Translations under genes and position numbers: made by a program
Shown: in pieces, positions 11,903-24,189 of the stretch
Numbering within the stretch: position 1 is the first letter of the stretch
How the letters are laid out: the number at the start of each line of letters is the position of its first letter
The notes under the pieces: model-generated
What the model was told of the DNA's origin: nothing
Databases searched by the model: none
The model's input: only the letters and a program-made list of their open reading frames with translations
Assembly: GCA_946699065.1 (NCBI GenBank)
Contig: CAMPDV010000023.1
Location: 930,001-994,000 of the forward strand
Reading direction: 5' to 3'
From: Loxodes magnus
Taxonomy: Eukaryota > Ciliophora > Karyorelictea > Loxodida > Loxodidae
DNA length: 64,000 bases

Positions 11903-12721
11903 TCAAAACAGTATGCAGCTACAATTCCTCAGTTCACATTTATTCCTTTGACATTAAACGTTTTGTAGATTTTCTATATATTTAGATCTACTTCTTTTTT
12001 AAATGAATTCTTATTATTATAGTAGTTCTTCTTTATCTCTTTATTTATTTATCTCCTCAGTACTCAACTCATTTTCCTGTTATTTAAAACTTTAAAATTC
12101 TTCAAAATTTAAGAATTTAAATCTATCTTCATAAGCAAGATTTTGTGCGTCTAAATTTTTGGAAAAAAGTTCTTCATTAAAATCAATTTCAGGATTCCTT
12201 TATTTCATTCATTTATATAATTTCACTGCTTCACTCTTTATGTTAAAATTCAGGGATTATTTTTTTTCTGTATTGATAACGAAGAAATTAAAGCATTTTC
12301 AAATTTCATCATTTCATTCCTTTTAGAATTAAAAGAAAAGCTTATCAAATATGAGAAGACTTCGATCAAGTCTTTAATTTTATTGTTCTGAGGATTTTTT
12401 TTCTTCTATTAAGTTTTCTTAAGAATGTCTAGCTTAGATAATACTGAAGCTTTCTATTATTCATTAGCATATATTTATATATTCTCCCATTTACAAGTCT
12501 ATTTTTACTTAATCAATAAATTTCGTCTATTTTGCAGCTTCGGTTTGCATTATAATTTTTACAATGCTATCTAATACTCATAATTCATCTTCTATGTTAT
12601 CTAATAGATCTTCATAGCACTTTTATTACTTTTCCTATATAGTAGGCCTTTCGGTATATCTCTCATTTTTCCTGAAAGACTCTAATTAAGTGTCACTTGA
12701 CGATTATGTTTTAAATAGCAT
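11903..12721 (-). CDS. Hypothetical alpha-helical protein with C-terminal CaaX-like box
   Basis: A 272-residue intronless protein I cannot assign to a family. It is hydrophilic and rich in E, Q, K, with helical runs (for example EEKKSSEQQNQRLDRSLLIF) and a Q-rich C-terminal third. It ends NCSCILF followed by TGA, so the last four residues are C-I-L-F, a CaaX-type signal; terminal Phe is compatible with geranylgeranylation, and the second cysteine two before it could be palmitoylated. Membrane association by lipid is therefore inferred. The ATG at 12719-12721 is preceded directly by an in-frame TGA, which fixes the start well. TGA is Trp several times (for example EWNDEIW). Confidence 0.75.
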
Positions 12722-13550
12722 TCAATCTAATAAATTTAAAGACCCTTCCTACATTACTTAAATATGCAAGTATCTTTAATTTAATTTTCAAAATATAGCA
12801 TTATAATTACGTAAGTCTACACTGTGGTATATAGTATGGCTATTAAGTTTATATAAGATTAACTTATCTTAATAATAATCACTTTATAATAGTTCTTGTA
12901 ACCTTATTCTACTTATAGAATCTTACTACTTATTCCTACGAAGATTTCTAAATTTGTGAATAAAATGTAACAGTAAATTAAATAGCATATTCTATTAAAA
13001 TCTTTGCTATTAAAGAGTTAGTAGCTATGATAATCTTTATATATAGAACTAAGGCATCTTTAATCTGTCTGCTTATTAATTATAGCTGTAGTCATATGTT
13101 TAAGGACATAAAATAACTTTTTCTTATGTCAATAAACTAAAATTTCATATTTTTCAGAACACTACTTCTCATAGTTTATTAGCTTTAAAAGAGGAAATGT
13201 TTAAAGTTAGAGTTAAAAAGGATTATTAATAAAATTTATAATCAAAGTAAGAGTATCATAAGTATGTTTATTAAGTTTAGGTATAAAGATAAAAAAAGAA
13301 GAGTTTAGTAACTTGCTATGAATTAGTTTTTAAGTAATAATATAAAGTTAAGAAGATACTTATATTGAAATAACTACGAATGAAATACTTGATTACTGTA
13401 TATAATTTACTATCATTACAATAATTAGTGCTAATGTAGTATAAATATATGAGAACTTTTGCTACTTAATTGGTTTTTATGTTTTCTACAATTATTAAAG
13501 GGAAAGAGGGAAAATAATTATTAGTTCATATAGTTTAATTTAATTTAAGT
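12722..13550. other. AT-rich intergenic region
   Basis: Upstream of the CaaX-box gene and downstream of the aminotransferase. Nothing recognisable; possible long 3' tail of the aminotransferase frame only. Confidence 0.5.
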
Positions 13551-15120
13551 TCACTTCAATATAATAAATAGTAAATTTCTTGAGAAACATTTGTCTCTTA
13601 AGAATTCTGTAATATGTGATAGATAGAAAAATAGACGCTTAGTAAATTATAGATAAGAATCTAAAAAGAAAATTTTAAATAAATTAAATTAAATTTAAGT
13701 GTATTTCTAGATCCATTGCTAATGATATTCCTTCCACTTCTCCATCATTAAAATTATATCTTTATGAAGCCCAACTGTAGCTATTCTAACGTGATAAGTT
13801 CCAGGAAATTAGCCAAATTCAGATCCTGGTAAAAAACAAAGTCCAGCGTTTTCTAGCAAATCTAGACAGTACATTTTATCTACTTCAGTGTTTTTAGAAG
13901 TAGCTTCTTAAATAGCTTTTTCTTAGAAAAGGATTCTAGGGAATGCATATAAGCCAGATTAAATCAATTTGCAGTTAACATGTGGAATTTCGTTGCATTT
14001 CTCGTAAATTAGAGCTGCAGACTAAGACATTTCTTAAAGTACTTTTTGTTTTTATTCTTAAAATAGAGGAAAACTTTCCGAAGTTGGAAGTGGAGGAGAA
14101 CTCATAATTCCTACAAAGATTTATCCAACTGTATTAGCACACTATTCTTGCTAGGCTAAAGCAATAAGCTACTATTTGAAATTTGGAGGGATGTTATTTA
14201 ATTCCATATATCCCCCTCTTACTCCTTTCTCAATAAAGAAGCCTTTGCTTATAGAATTAATACTTATTAGCTAGCATTATGATTTCCTTTTAATTAGAGT
14301 TTTTCTCATACTAACAAAAGTTTTGTTTGGATCCCATATATTATCTTAATAAACTTCGTCCGCAATTATCAGAATATTTCGCTACTCGCATATATCCAAA
14401 AGTTATTCTAAAACAGATTCATCAAGAACTGAACCTGTTGGATTATTAGGGTTAATAAGAACAAGAGCCTTAACATTAGTAGCATCTTGAACTCCCTTTA
14501 AATCTATAGTTCACTCATTTCTGTTGTCATCTTCAATAAGATAATATTCTTTCTAAACACCTCCATATAATTTAATTAAAGCTCCATACAAAGGATATTA
14601 GGGACTTGGAACTAGTATTACATCATCTTTACCTTTTACTAGTATTTTCAGTATAAAATCTATTGCATTACTTCCACCTTTTGTAAGTATTATATCATCT
14701 GGAGAACTTGCTATCCCTGTTTAATCTCTGCATTCAAGAAATTCGCCTAGTTATTATCTCACTATTAAAAAGCCTTCAGGTTCCGAATAAGCTCCTAATC
14801 CTCTAGGGATATGCTAAAGATATTCAGTAGCTCTTTGTAAAATATCTTGAGGAAAGAAACGTTCATAACTTTTGATAGCCTGAGGATAACTTAATAAAGC
14901 CAATCTAAATAGCGAATTACATTTATCTAGGATAGCTTAGAGTTGGATAACCAACTTTTCTTGGATTACTAAGACTAAAATTTAAAATCCTATCAAAATT
15001 TAATTTTTCTTATCTAGCAAGCTTTTTCTAAAGCTGTTCTTACTTTATTCATATTTCTCCTCTAATAGCATACTCAGTAAATACTAAATTTTAGTTAAGT
15101 TTATCTACTGTCAAGGCCAT
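13551..15120 (-). CDS. Alanine aminotransferase (PLP enzyme)
   Basis: Interconverts alanine and 2-oxoglutarate with pyruvate and glutamate; fold type I PLP enzyme. Visible motifs: GLGAYSEPEGF, KGGSNAIDFIL, INPNNPTGSV (about residue 225), ADEVYQDN, and the PLP lysine in SISKGFF (about 286) followed by KGVRGGYMEL. The C-terminal half matches the family through LLENAGLCFLPGSEFGQ and GTYHVRIA. A 16-nt intron (14936-14951, minus-strand gttatccaactctaag) is needed near the N-terminus. The stop is a puzzle: family length (about 470 residues) is reached at a TAA at 13695-13697, but if only TGA terminates, the frame runs 48 more AT-rich codons to TGA 13551-13553. See findings. Confidence 0.92.
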
Positions 15121-16216
15121 TTTTAGCTAAGTATTATAGAGGATTAAGAAGTTCTTAGTAAATAGCTACTTTATATAAGATTTGATATTTTTACTTAAAT
15201 ATAAGGAAATAGTCACTTTTAAATTATATTAGCACTAAGCTATCTAGGATTAAATTAAAGCTAAGTCTTAATCTATCTTTATATTAATCTTTTCTTTATT
15301 AAATCCAACAAAATTACTTTTTATAAGCACTATCTTGGAGATTCCTTTATGAATACTTATATAATATTTTGAAATATAAGTTTAGAATTTAATATAAAGG
15401 ACTTTTGAGAAATGAAGAAGTGAATTTGTATGTTAAATCTATTAAATAGCAATAAAAGGAGATGATAGTATGAAGCTATAATGAAAAAACTAGCAAGCTA
15501 GAGATAAATAAAATATAAGCAATTAGGCTTTATAATTAAAGAAGTATAGCTAATTTTAATCTATCCTATATTATATTTTCTTTTCTAAAGCTATATATAT
15601 CCTTATACTTAAAATCCAATTCCAGTTTTGAATGAAATTATTTCCTTATAAGGGATTATTTACTTAATTTATCTGATTTCTATTTAACTTAATAAAAAAC
15701 TAATATTTAAAAATTAAATATTAATTTAAGCTTAAAAAGGTTTAGCGAAGAGTTCATAAATAATAGAATGCTTAAATCTTGCAATATGATAAGAAAGAAT
15801 TACCATAAAAGGAGGCAACTTAAGGATATAAAAGATACCTTTTTAATTATATTATGAAATAATTTAGCCTTATAACTATTTTTAGCTTAAGAACCATAAT
15901 CTAAAGAAGAAATACAAGAAATGTAATATTATGTTTAGTAACTTAATATAAATATAAGGCAAACATATTATATCTAGTATAATTAAACTAAGACACTTTA
16001 CTATCTTCACTATGTTTAAACTATTATAAAATTATTCTTCTAATAAATAATAAATGCTAGTCACTTAGTTGTCTATAATAGTGAACATACTATTAAATAA
16101 TTACAAGAGAAATAAAAAAAGCTATATTATAATATAAGTAAGCATTAAGTTATTTTTATATATAATTAGTCTTTAAAATATTTGACTTAATTAGTATTTT
16201 GTATATTTATAGAAGA
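15121..16216. other. AT-rich intergenic region
   Basis: About 1.1 kb between divergent aminotransferase and KIN17 genes. No gene, RNA or repeat recognised. Confidence 0.5.
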
Positions 16217-17314
16217 ATGGAAAATTCTAAGTAGAATAACTCACTTCTGCAAAGTGTCCCTAGATTTGTGAAAAAAACTAAATGATATTGCTAAATGTGT
16301 AAAAAGTAATGCAAAGATGAAAATGGATGAAATCAGCATAAAAGTTCGATGACTCATTAATAGTAGATGTCTATTTTCATCCAAGACCCATAAAAGTATA
16401 TGAGTGAATTTTCTTCAAAATTTGAGCAGGAATTTATAGAGATTCTTGAATTAGTTTTCTAAAATAAGAAAACATTAGCAAATACAGTTTATATCGAATA
16501 TTGCAAACAGATGCATCGAGTTCATCTCCATTCAACTATATGAAAATCATATGAAGAATTCATTGAATATCTTGAGAAATATCAGTTAGCTTATGTTTCA
16601 GTTGATGCTGATGGATAAATATGATTATAAAGTAAAAAAGCTAAACTTGAAGATAAAGAAAGGCAAAAGCAAAAAATTTAAAAGCAAAAAAACATCAAAA
16701 AAGTTGACATTTTAGATTAAAAACCTAGAAATAAGTGCTAAGCTGAAAATTTGTAAAAAACAGAAGGTGCTTTTTAAATGGAAATTTAGATTAAACATGA
16801 TCTTGAAGAAAACCTTTAAATAAAGAACGAAGATCTCATCGTTAAAAAAATAAAGCTTACTGAGATTCCTTGGATTAAAGAAAATTAAATAGTTATAATT
16901 AAAGATTAAAAACTTTAAGAATATTTCAACCGTTTAGGCTAAGTTATAAGTGCTAATTAATTTATGGCAACTGTTTAAATTTTGGATCTCAATAAACATG
17001 GTTTTATAAATTAAGCTGGAAGCAATTAATAATGAGAAACAAATGAATGAGAAAACTTTGAAGGTGATCAATTAGAAATTGATTAAGCACTGCTGACTCC
17101 AATCAGACCTTGAGAAAAAAATCAGAAAGCGATGATTCTTGACTAATAAGGAAATATTGTTTATGAAGGATTTGTAACTAAAATTGAACTTGCTAAAAAT
17201 CTTAGTGAAAATTAGACAGACTAGTTAAATAATGAATTACAGATTGATTAAAAAAAATCTTATGAAGTGAATGGAGTACTATATGATACTGAGCATACTT
17301 TCTTGTGCATTTGA
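16217..17314 (+). CDS. KIN17: KIN17 DNA/RNA-binding zinc-finger protein
   Basis: A nuclear nucleic-acid-binding protein linked to DNA repair, replication and pre-mRNA splicing, 365 residues and intronless. The N-terminus has the characteristic C2H2 finger and context KWYCQMCKKQCKDENGW followed by two histidines and QMSIF, then the conserved winged-helix-like part (FEQEFIEILE, VYIEYCKQMHRVHLH, WKSYEEFIEYL). A lysine/glutamine-rich linker leads to the C-terminal KOW-type domain beginning IPWIKENQIVIIKDQKL with MATVQILD. TGA codes Trp in KWYCQ itself and in STIWKSYEE. Stop at TGA 17312-17314 gives the ending HTFLCI. In an organism with extreme intron numbers a splicing-linked factor is of interest. 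Confidence 0.92.
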
Positions 17315-17928
17315 GTTTATTCAAATTTAATTAAACTTAATAATGTTACTATAAATGAAAGTGTAATTCTAATCCTTCTCTTTCTTTATATATTCTTAAA
17401 ATATTAAGTCTTTTAAAACTTAGTTGCTAAATACTAAACTATTTAAAATCTTAAAAATGAATAGAGAAAATAGTATTTGCATGAAAAATAATATTTGTTT
17501 ATATAGTTTAAAAATAGCATATGTAAAGTAGTTTTGAGATAATTTTAATTATTTAGACATAAATTAAATTAGACTCCTTAATTATTTTATAAAATATGGA
17601 ATAATAGAAGTTAGCAAATATGTTGCTAATAAAATATATTAAGTCAACTTTTAAGTATAAATTTTATCCCTTCTATAAATGCTAATATCAATTTACCTAA
17701 ACTTTAATCATTTCTAAAAAGGTTAAATAGAAAGGTAAAAGTGAATTCGATATAATGCTTGTGTGTTGAGTTATATTTATAAATTAATTTTCTTAAAATT
17801 TGATGTTTGATTATAAACTTTTAATTAACTTTTTATGCATTTATTTTTTCTTAAAACTGCATAAGATCAAGGAAATTTTTTAAACAAATTAAGTAACAAA
17901 AAAATTTAATGATTTTCGAGTGTCGGTA
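17315..17928. other. AT-rich convergent intergenic region
   Basis: No gene or structured element recognised. Confidence 0.5.
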
Positions 17929-18399
17929 TCAATTATAATTTCTTCTATTTCTCCTTATCTTGCTAGTGATTTTCTTTTTGATAATTCTGAAAGTTTTTTG
18001 TAAAATCTGAGTGTAACTTAAAAGAAAAATAGTACCTGAAATAGCTACTAATTTTACAAGCAATAACTTTCAATAGTTCGACAATAGTCCATCATCATAA
18101 GAAAACATAGTTTCACGTATCATTTAGTCAAGAGTTGGAGGCTCGCACAGCTTATAGATACATCTCTAATTGCACATTGGATCTTCACCACAAAAAGAAC
18201 TGCAAAGTGAAGGGCAAGATATTGGCTTTGCTTTCTAATTTGTTTTTATAGTAATTTCATCTAACAAAACTTTATCCTGTACTATTAGCTTTTTATTCTA
18301 GTATATCATTTCTTACACAGTCAATTTTAAATCTTAGTTTCCTTATTAGCCAAAGCAGAATGTTACAGACAATAGAATAAATAAAAATAATTAAGCCAT
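17929..18399 (-). CDS. Small Cys-rich type I membrane protein, hypothetical
   Basis: A 156-residue protein of unknown function. It starts with a signal peptide (MAQLFLFILLSVTFCFG), followed by a hydrophilic segment, then a compact cysteine cluster CPSLCSSFCGEDPMCNQRC ending KLCE (seven Cys), a single membrane helix near residues 112-132 (LLLVKLVAISGTIFLL) and a strongly basic tail (KKKITSKIRRNRRN). Topology is therefore extracellular Cys-rich head, one helix, short cytoplasmic tail. The spacing of cysteines is reminiscent of the repeats in the large secreted protein at 9291-11390, but the similarity is too short to claim relationship. TGA at 17929-17931 is the stop. Confidence 0.7.
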
Positions 18400-18663
18400 T
18401 TTTCAATATATTAACTAAAATAAAATAAAACTATTTGGTGTTTAAAGCGTAAGCTTTACATTTATAACTTTATATCAAACCACTTAAGTAGATATAATCT
18501 CTTTTTGAGAATGCAATCATTATACTTGTTTATCTTTATTATTGTTTCTTTAAACTTATTAATGCGAATTTTTATATTTTAAAATAATTGACTTATACTA
18601 ACAAAGTTATTTCATTCAGTTAAAGTTATTATATAAGAAGTTCGAAATTATTAAATAAATTTA
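18400..18663. other. Short intergenic gap
   Basis: AT-rich, nothing recognised. Confidence 0.4.
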
Positions 18664-19915
18664 TCAAAACTAATATTTAAGTTTTTCGATTATATCAAAA
18701 TCTACTTGATTTATTTCTCTCTGTACTTTTCTCTTTCTTCCAAATATTCTACTACTAAAACCTATATGAAAAGTAGCATCAGCATCTTCAAATTAAATTG
18801 TATAAAATCCTTATTTTCAATACCATTAGCTCAACAAAAATTCTAGTTTTATCGGTCGACTTTTTCATCATCTTTAATGCTTTATTTTCCTTAGCAAATT
18901 ATTCAAAACTCCCTATTAATTTATAATCGGCTAGTTTTTTCAAGCCAGGCTACCAAGTGAAGCCTTTTCATCTAAACTTAAATGTCATTACTTTGTAGTA
19001 GCTTTTATTTAATAATCTTATTGGATCTGAAATATTTATTCCATAAGAAAACGATTTTCTATGAGTTTAAAATGGTCATAGATCATATTTGTCTTTATTT
19101 TTTACCATTAAAATCTTTTTATCTTTCTTCATTGCTTCGACGCCTCACTTGATTAAAGGGTTTTTATAAAAAAGTCAATCATCTTCAGTCTAGTATGCAA
19201 ATTCTGTCTCTACCATTTATCAAAGTTTATCTAATGTTCTCACTTATCTTAAAGTCCTGTTATTTATTACTATTTCTACATGTTCTCTGTACCTTATAGG
19301 GATGCAACACCTTTAAATTTCTTCTACAGTAGTGTTAGCTGAATCATCAACTATAATAACTTTCGCTAAAGGAAAATCATTCATTTGAAAGAATGAAATA
19401 AGGCTGACTTATAAAAGGCTTAGTCTATTAAAACTAGTCAGAATCAAAGTAACAGGACTTGATTTATTAAAAGTAGTTTTTAAAGGATTTCCTCAACTGA
19501 AGTTTAAAAATTAGATAGCAACAGTGGAATCCATTAAAGTTATGTTTTTCAAGAAAATTCTGTACTTTTCTTCTTATTCTAGAAATCATTTGTTTTCTCA
19601 TGTTTAGTTCTGCTTATATACCAAAATAATAGTCTAATCATTCTCTACTCTTTATTTATCTCTTTCATATACTTAATATTTCATAGTGCTATTTCTATTT
19701 TCAATATCTACTCTTTCATTCTTTTAACTCTAGTTTGAATCATTTTAAAAGTAGATCTTCTTTTAGAAATTTTCTTTAAAACTTACGAAAGTACTATTTT
19801 AGTTTTTGATAAATAAAGTTGATCGTTTTCTTGAAGAAGCACCTAAATAAAAATATATAATTCAGGTAAAAGTAGTTAGCGATATAAACAATATAACTAT
19901 CTACTTTTGCTTCAT
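18664..19915 (-). CDS. Type II membrane glycosyltransferase, GT-A fold (GT2-like)
   Basis: A probable Golgi glycosyltransferase of 406 residues. It has a short cytoplasmic start (MKQKQ), a signal anchor VILFISLTTFTWIIYFYL, a polar stem of about 120 residues and a GT-A catalytic domain. Landmarks: VTLILTSFNRLSLL, AKVIIVDDSA, the acidic motif TEDDWLF near residue 245 in the donor/metal-binding position, FRWKGFTWQPGL and a terminal HIGF. This layout is like bacterial and ciliate GT2-type enzymes with EDDW motifs; donor and acceptor are unknown. A 31-nt intron at 18830-18860 joins KMMKK to NQWYWKQGFYTIQF; without it the frame is lost. Stop TGA 18664-18666. Confidence 0.8.
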
Positions 19916-20388
19916 TTAAATTTAATAAAAATCAAAAAGCAGCTAATTATTCTTTTATTTAAAGTATGAAATCTTATTTATTTCCCATTCTTTTTCACAC
20001 TCTTTTATACTTTTACAAATTTTTCGCTATTTATTTGTGATACTATTAAAATTTCCACATTTTGCTATTTATATTAATGAGCATCTTAGAATAGGCTTTC
20101 ACTAAAGATTTAAATATACATCAAAATATTTTTATTTGTATATAGTATAATAAAACTCTTATAAACTTGCTTGATTTTAAGCATATTATTATATTAAGTG
20201 AGACTTGCTATAATGATTCTTCTAAAATAATTAATAATTATCATTTTATTAAGATAATATTATGCTTACTAGACAATAAATCTGAATCAGTTAGTTAAAT
20301 GAGTTTAGAATATAGACTTATATATTTTTATTAAGATTTAGTCTTTTAAGTTTATTTTCAACTATAGTGCTTTGTCAGCTCTATGTTA
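19916..20388. other. AT-rich intergenic region
   Basis: Nothing recognised. Confidence 0.4.
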
Positions 20389-21450
20389 TCATTACTGCTA
20401 AATTAATAAAAGGACTTACGAATTAGAATCTCTCTTAGCCTTTCCACGAGAATCAATAATTTTTTGAACTGCTATTGCTAAATACTATCCTACTGTCATA
20501 AAAACTATAAAAACTATTAAAACTGATGTATTAAAGAAATCAACAAGACCTGGACCTGGACAAAAACCTGAAAATCCCCATCCAATTCCAAATAAGGCGT
20601 TTCCGATTATCATGGAAGCTTCAAGTTCTTTCTTTTTTGGAATTGCGAAACTATCAGCCCAAACAGGAATTTTTCTAACATATATAATATAATAAAATGT
20701 AATAGCATTCACTAAAACTGCTCCACCCATTACAAAAGCTAAGCTTGGATCCCAACCATCCTTAATTGTTAAAAATCCTAAAACTTTTGACTGTCTGCAC
20801 ATTCCTGAAACAACTAATCCTTTACCGAATAAACAACCTAGTAAAAATTATGTAAGAAGTAATTTGAAATGCTTTCTTTCAAAAACTAATGTTAGAACAA
20901 CACATACTAGTAAGCCACACCAGAAATAAAAGCTTAAATGACTCCAATCTTGTCCCCAATATTCTCCATTTTTAAGATGTTCACAATGATATCTTAGAGT
21001 TGCTACTAAAAAGCCAAAAAACATAAAAACACAAACAGCCACAATGCTTCTTAAGGAAAATCTAGGAAGTCCACATACACCATGTCCACTTGTACATCCA
21101 TTTCCAAGTTTAGTTCCAAAACCTACTAAAAGTCCTGCTATTACAAAGCATAGTATGTGTCCACTTTTGGCTACTGCAGCGTCATCGTCAAAAATAATCA
21201 GAGAAAAGTCCGTGAATTAAATCGCTCTTCCAAATACTGTAAACATTGCAAATGGTAAGGTAATTAATCCAACTAAAAAATTGAATCTCCAACTTACATC
21301 TCCATTCTAAGGATAAATAATTCCACTGAAAATTCCGCTTAAGCCAGTTATTTTTCCGTAGAGTAAGAGATTCAAAGTTGCAGAGATTCCGATAAGCACT
21401 CCGCCAATTAAGGCAGCTATGTACTCGTGTTTATTGTAATAAATTTCCAT
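20389..21450 (-). CDS. YeeE/YedE-family thiosulfate (sulfur) transporter
   Basis: A polytopic membrane protein of 353 residues from the YeeE/YedE (TsuA) family, which imports thiosulfate in bacteria. The three cysteine-bearing motifs of the family are all present: [13 protein letters not shown] near residue 113, [13 protein letters not shown] near 217 and [14 protein letters not shown] near 295, in the expected two-fold repeat arrangement with about nine helices. It probably moves thiosulfate or a related sulfur anion across a membrane. Intronless. The family is mainly prokaryotic with scattered fungal and protist members, so ancient transfer is possible, but base composition and code match neighbours. 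The frame ends after SNSQVLLLIQQQ at TGA 20389-20391. Confidence 0.9.
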
Positions 21451-23072
21451 TAATTTATTAATAAGTAAACTATCTCTCCAATTTAATAAGCAATTTAACC
21501 TTTAATTTATATCAAATCATCATATTTACAACCCTATTCTCTCAATTTATTTATTTATACCCGCTTAATCTCCCTATTTTTACTTACCTTAATTATATAA
21601 TTTTGTGTGTTATTGCTTTTTAGATTACTTAAATACCATTAAAATACTCTTGCAGAAATAAAATACTTCTCTTAAAAATATAGCTTTATTAAAAATAAAT
21701 TAAAAGTACTGATAAACTATTTTTAATATAACCATATTTCAAATTTGTCAATAGTTTCATTAAAGCTTTCTACAATTTGATATCATATTTATACTTCAAT
21801 TTACTATAACTCCTTAATTTCAAATTTACTTTATTATTAGCCTTTTAAGCTCTAAAGGAAGAAGCTAATCTAATAACTAAGCCAATTAAATAACTTATTT
21901 AGAGTGTAAGCTCTTCTGATCTAAATTAAATTAATAATGTAATAAAATAATTTCTTAATACTATTTTGATATTTTTATAAAGCTTTATGTTTTAAACAAT
22001 CTGTATCATTTCATAAAAGAGTATTCAATTGAATTATTAAGATTAAGTTATGCCAATTTAATGTTTTTATTGTAATTTGGATATCTTTAAGTAAGAGTTT
22101 AATTAAAATGGCATCTTTTTATGAAGTCTTATCTTGATAAAACTCCTCTATCTAGACTAAGCAAATAAATTTACCTGCATAAATAAGAATATCCTGCTAT
22201 TATGTAAGCCTTGCTAAGATATTATTCAATTATATTTTATACTTTTATGCAAATCTTAATTACTTACCTTAAGAAGCACTGAAATATAAGCACTTATTCT
22301 AAGAATTAATTCATTAGGCTTATAAAAGTTAATTTAAAGATCAGTAAGTAGCTATATAATTTATTTTATATGCTAGCTATATCTAATTATAAATATCTTC
22401 TTTTATTAAGAGATATACCATAAATCCTTAAAACTTATAAGAGGATATTTATAATTCTATCACCAAAAAGCACTTATATCTCTCCTATTTTTATAAGAAT
22501 CAGGTTTATACTTCTAAATAAATAAATTTATAGATAGATAAAATGTTTCCCTAAAAAGAACTCTTTCTTTTTTAGGTTATTACCTTATTTAAGTTTCAAG
22601 TATTATGAATTCATCAATGAAATATTGCTAAGCAAGCAGATATAAATGGAAATAATTTTTAATATATACATCTAAAATATATTTATAATAAGGACTTAAA
22701 ATGAGGTATTTAATATAAGTAAACAGTATGTAAGTTAATAAAGAGGATATAATAAATTTCTTAAATCAAAGCTTTAAAATCTATGAAATCTAAATTTTTT
22801 TAATTTTCATAGGTTTAATTTAATTTTAAAGTTGCGCTTAGATAATTAAAATAAATTTTAAGTTAGCTGCCTAATAAAAGGAACAGTTGAAAAGATTCTA
22901 CAGAATGAATTTAATTTCTAAGATTAAAATGTGATTTTGATTAAGTATTAGTTAAAAAGATAATGTTATTGAACTACCGAGTATAGAGTTTTTTAAATAA
23001 AAAATTTTGAATTAGCAGCTTTTAGACGTATTATTTTTGATATTTTAGTTTTCATCAATTATTAAGGAATAA
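21451..23072. other. AT-rich intergenic region, 1.6 kb
   Basis: Promoter side of both the sulfur transporter and the MORN gene. I see no coding frame of natural composition, no structured RNA and no clear repeat. Confidence 0.5.
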
Positions 23073-24189
23073 ATGGGATAAACGTGCAAAAGCTGTCATA
23101 GAGAGGATTTCATTTGTGGAGGAAAAGGAGATTTTCCTTTTTGTAGTTGTGGAATGTGCAAAAAAAATGAATCGTTCATTCTGTAAACAGAAAATGGTTT
23201 TTCATCGCCTTTCGCTAAGAATCAACAGGCTGAAGAGAAATTGGTATATATGTAGTCATTGTTTAGAGTTTGACTATATCAAAAGTTAATGCTGAAGAAA
23301 AATAAAGAATAGATGTCTAAAAGAGAGCTAGATATTTCCTGCTTTAGTACAAATGTTGATACTTCATACTTTCTACAATTATAAAATTATTCAAATTCAA
23401 AGGCTTCCTAGCTTTCTCCTTTTAAGTGGGATTAAGACTTAACTGATGGTGTAGAAGTTTATGATTCTTAGCCAGTTTAATTTGAAAACGGATGTATTTA
23501 TCATGGGTAATTTAGTTCTTTAGCACATTAAAAACATGGAAAAGGAATATAGATTTGGCCAGATGGCAGCAAATATGAAGGATATTGGTAAAATGGACAG
23601 GCTAATGGAAAAGGTCGCATGATTCACTCAGATGGAGATATTTACGAAGGAAACTGAAAAAATGACAAAGTTGACGGCTATGGAACATATTAGCACTTAA
23701 ATGGAGCAAAATATGCTGGATAGTGAAAGGATGATAAATAGCATGGATATGCAACAGAAATATGGCCTGATGGTTCTAAATTCGAAGGCTATTATGAAAG
23801 CGGACTTAAAAATGGTCACGGAAAATATTATTGGCCAGATGGAAGCATGTTTGATGGAATGTTTCAAGACAACTTCATGAATGGAAAAGGAGTTTATATT
23901 TGGACAGATGGAAGAAAATATGAAGGTGAATGAAAGAATAACAAAATGCATGGAAAAGGTCATTTTACTTGGTCTGACGGTTAATCATATCAAGGTGATT
24001 ATTTTGATGACAAGAAACATGGATATGGAATTTTTAAATACGCAAGCGGTATTTATTAATTTAGGTAAAATTTATGAAGGAGGATTTGTCAATGGGAAAT
24101 AGCATGGATAAGGCGTAATAGTAACAACCGATGGAAAGAAACTAGCAGGTGTATGGGAAAATGGAAAATTAATAAGCGTTGATAAGTGA
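23073..24189 (+). CDS. MORN-repeat protein with acylation-type N-terminus
   Basis: A 366-residue protein with about nine MORN repeats from residue 140 onward, each of the type YEGxWxNxKxxGxGxxxxxDG (for example YEGNWKNDKVDGYGTY). MORN arrays bind membranes or cytoskeletal partners and in ciliates are found in cortical and phosphoinositide-linked proteins. The start MGQTCKSCHRED carries Gly2 and two early cysteines, compatible with N-myristoylation plus palmitoylation (inference). A 16-nt intron, 24049-24064 (gtatttattaatttag), is needed in the eighth-ninth repeat. The first TGA, at 24187, is taken as stop; if it were Trp the protein would extend about 30 AT-rich codons. Confidence 0.88.
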
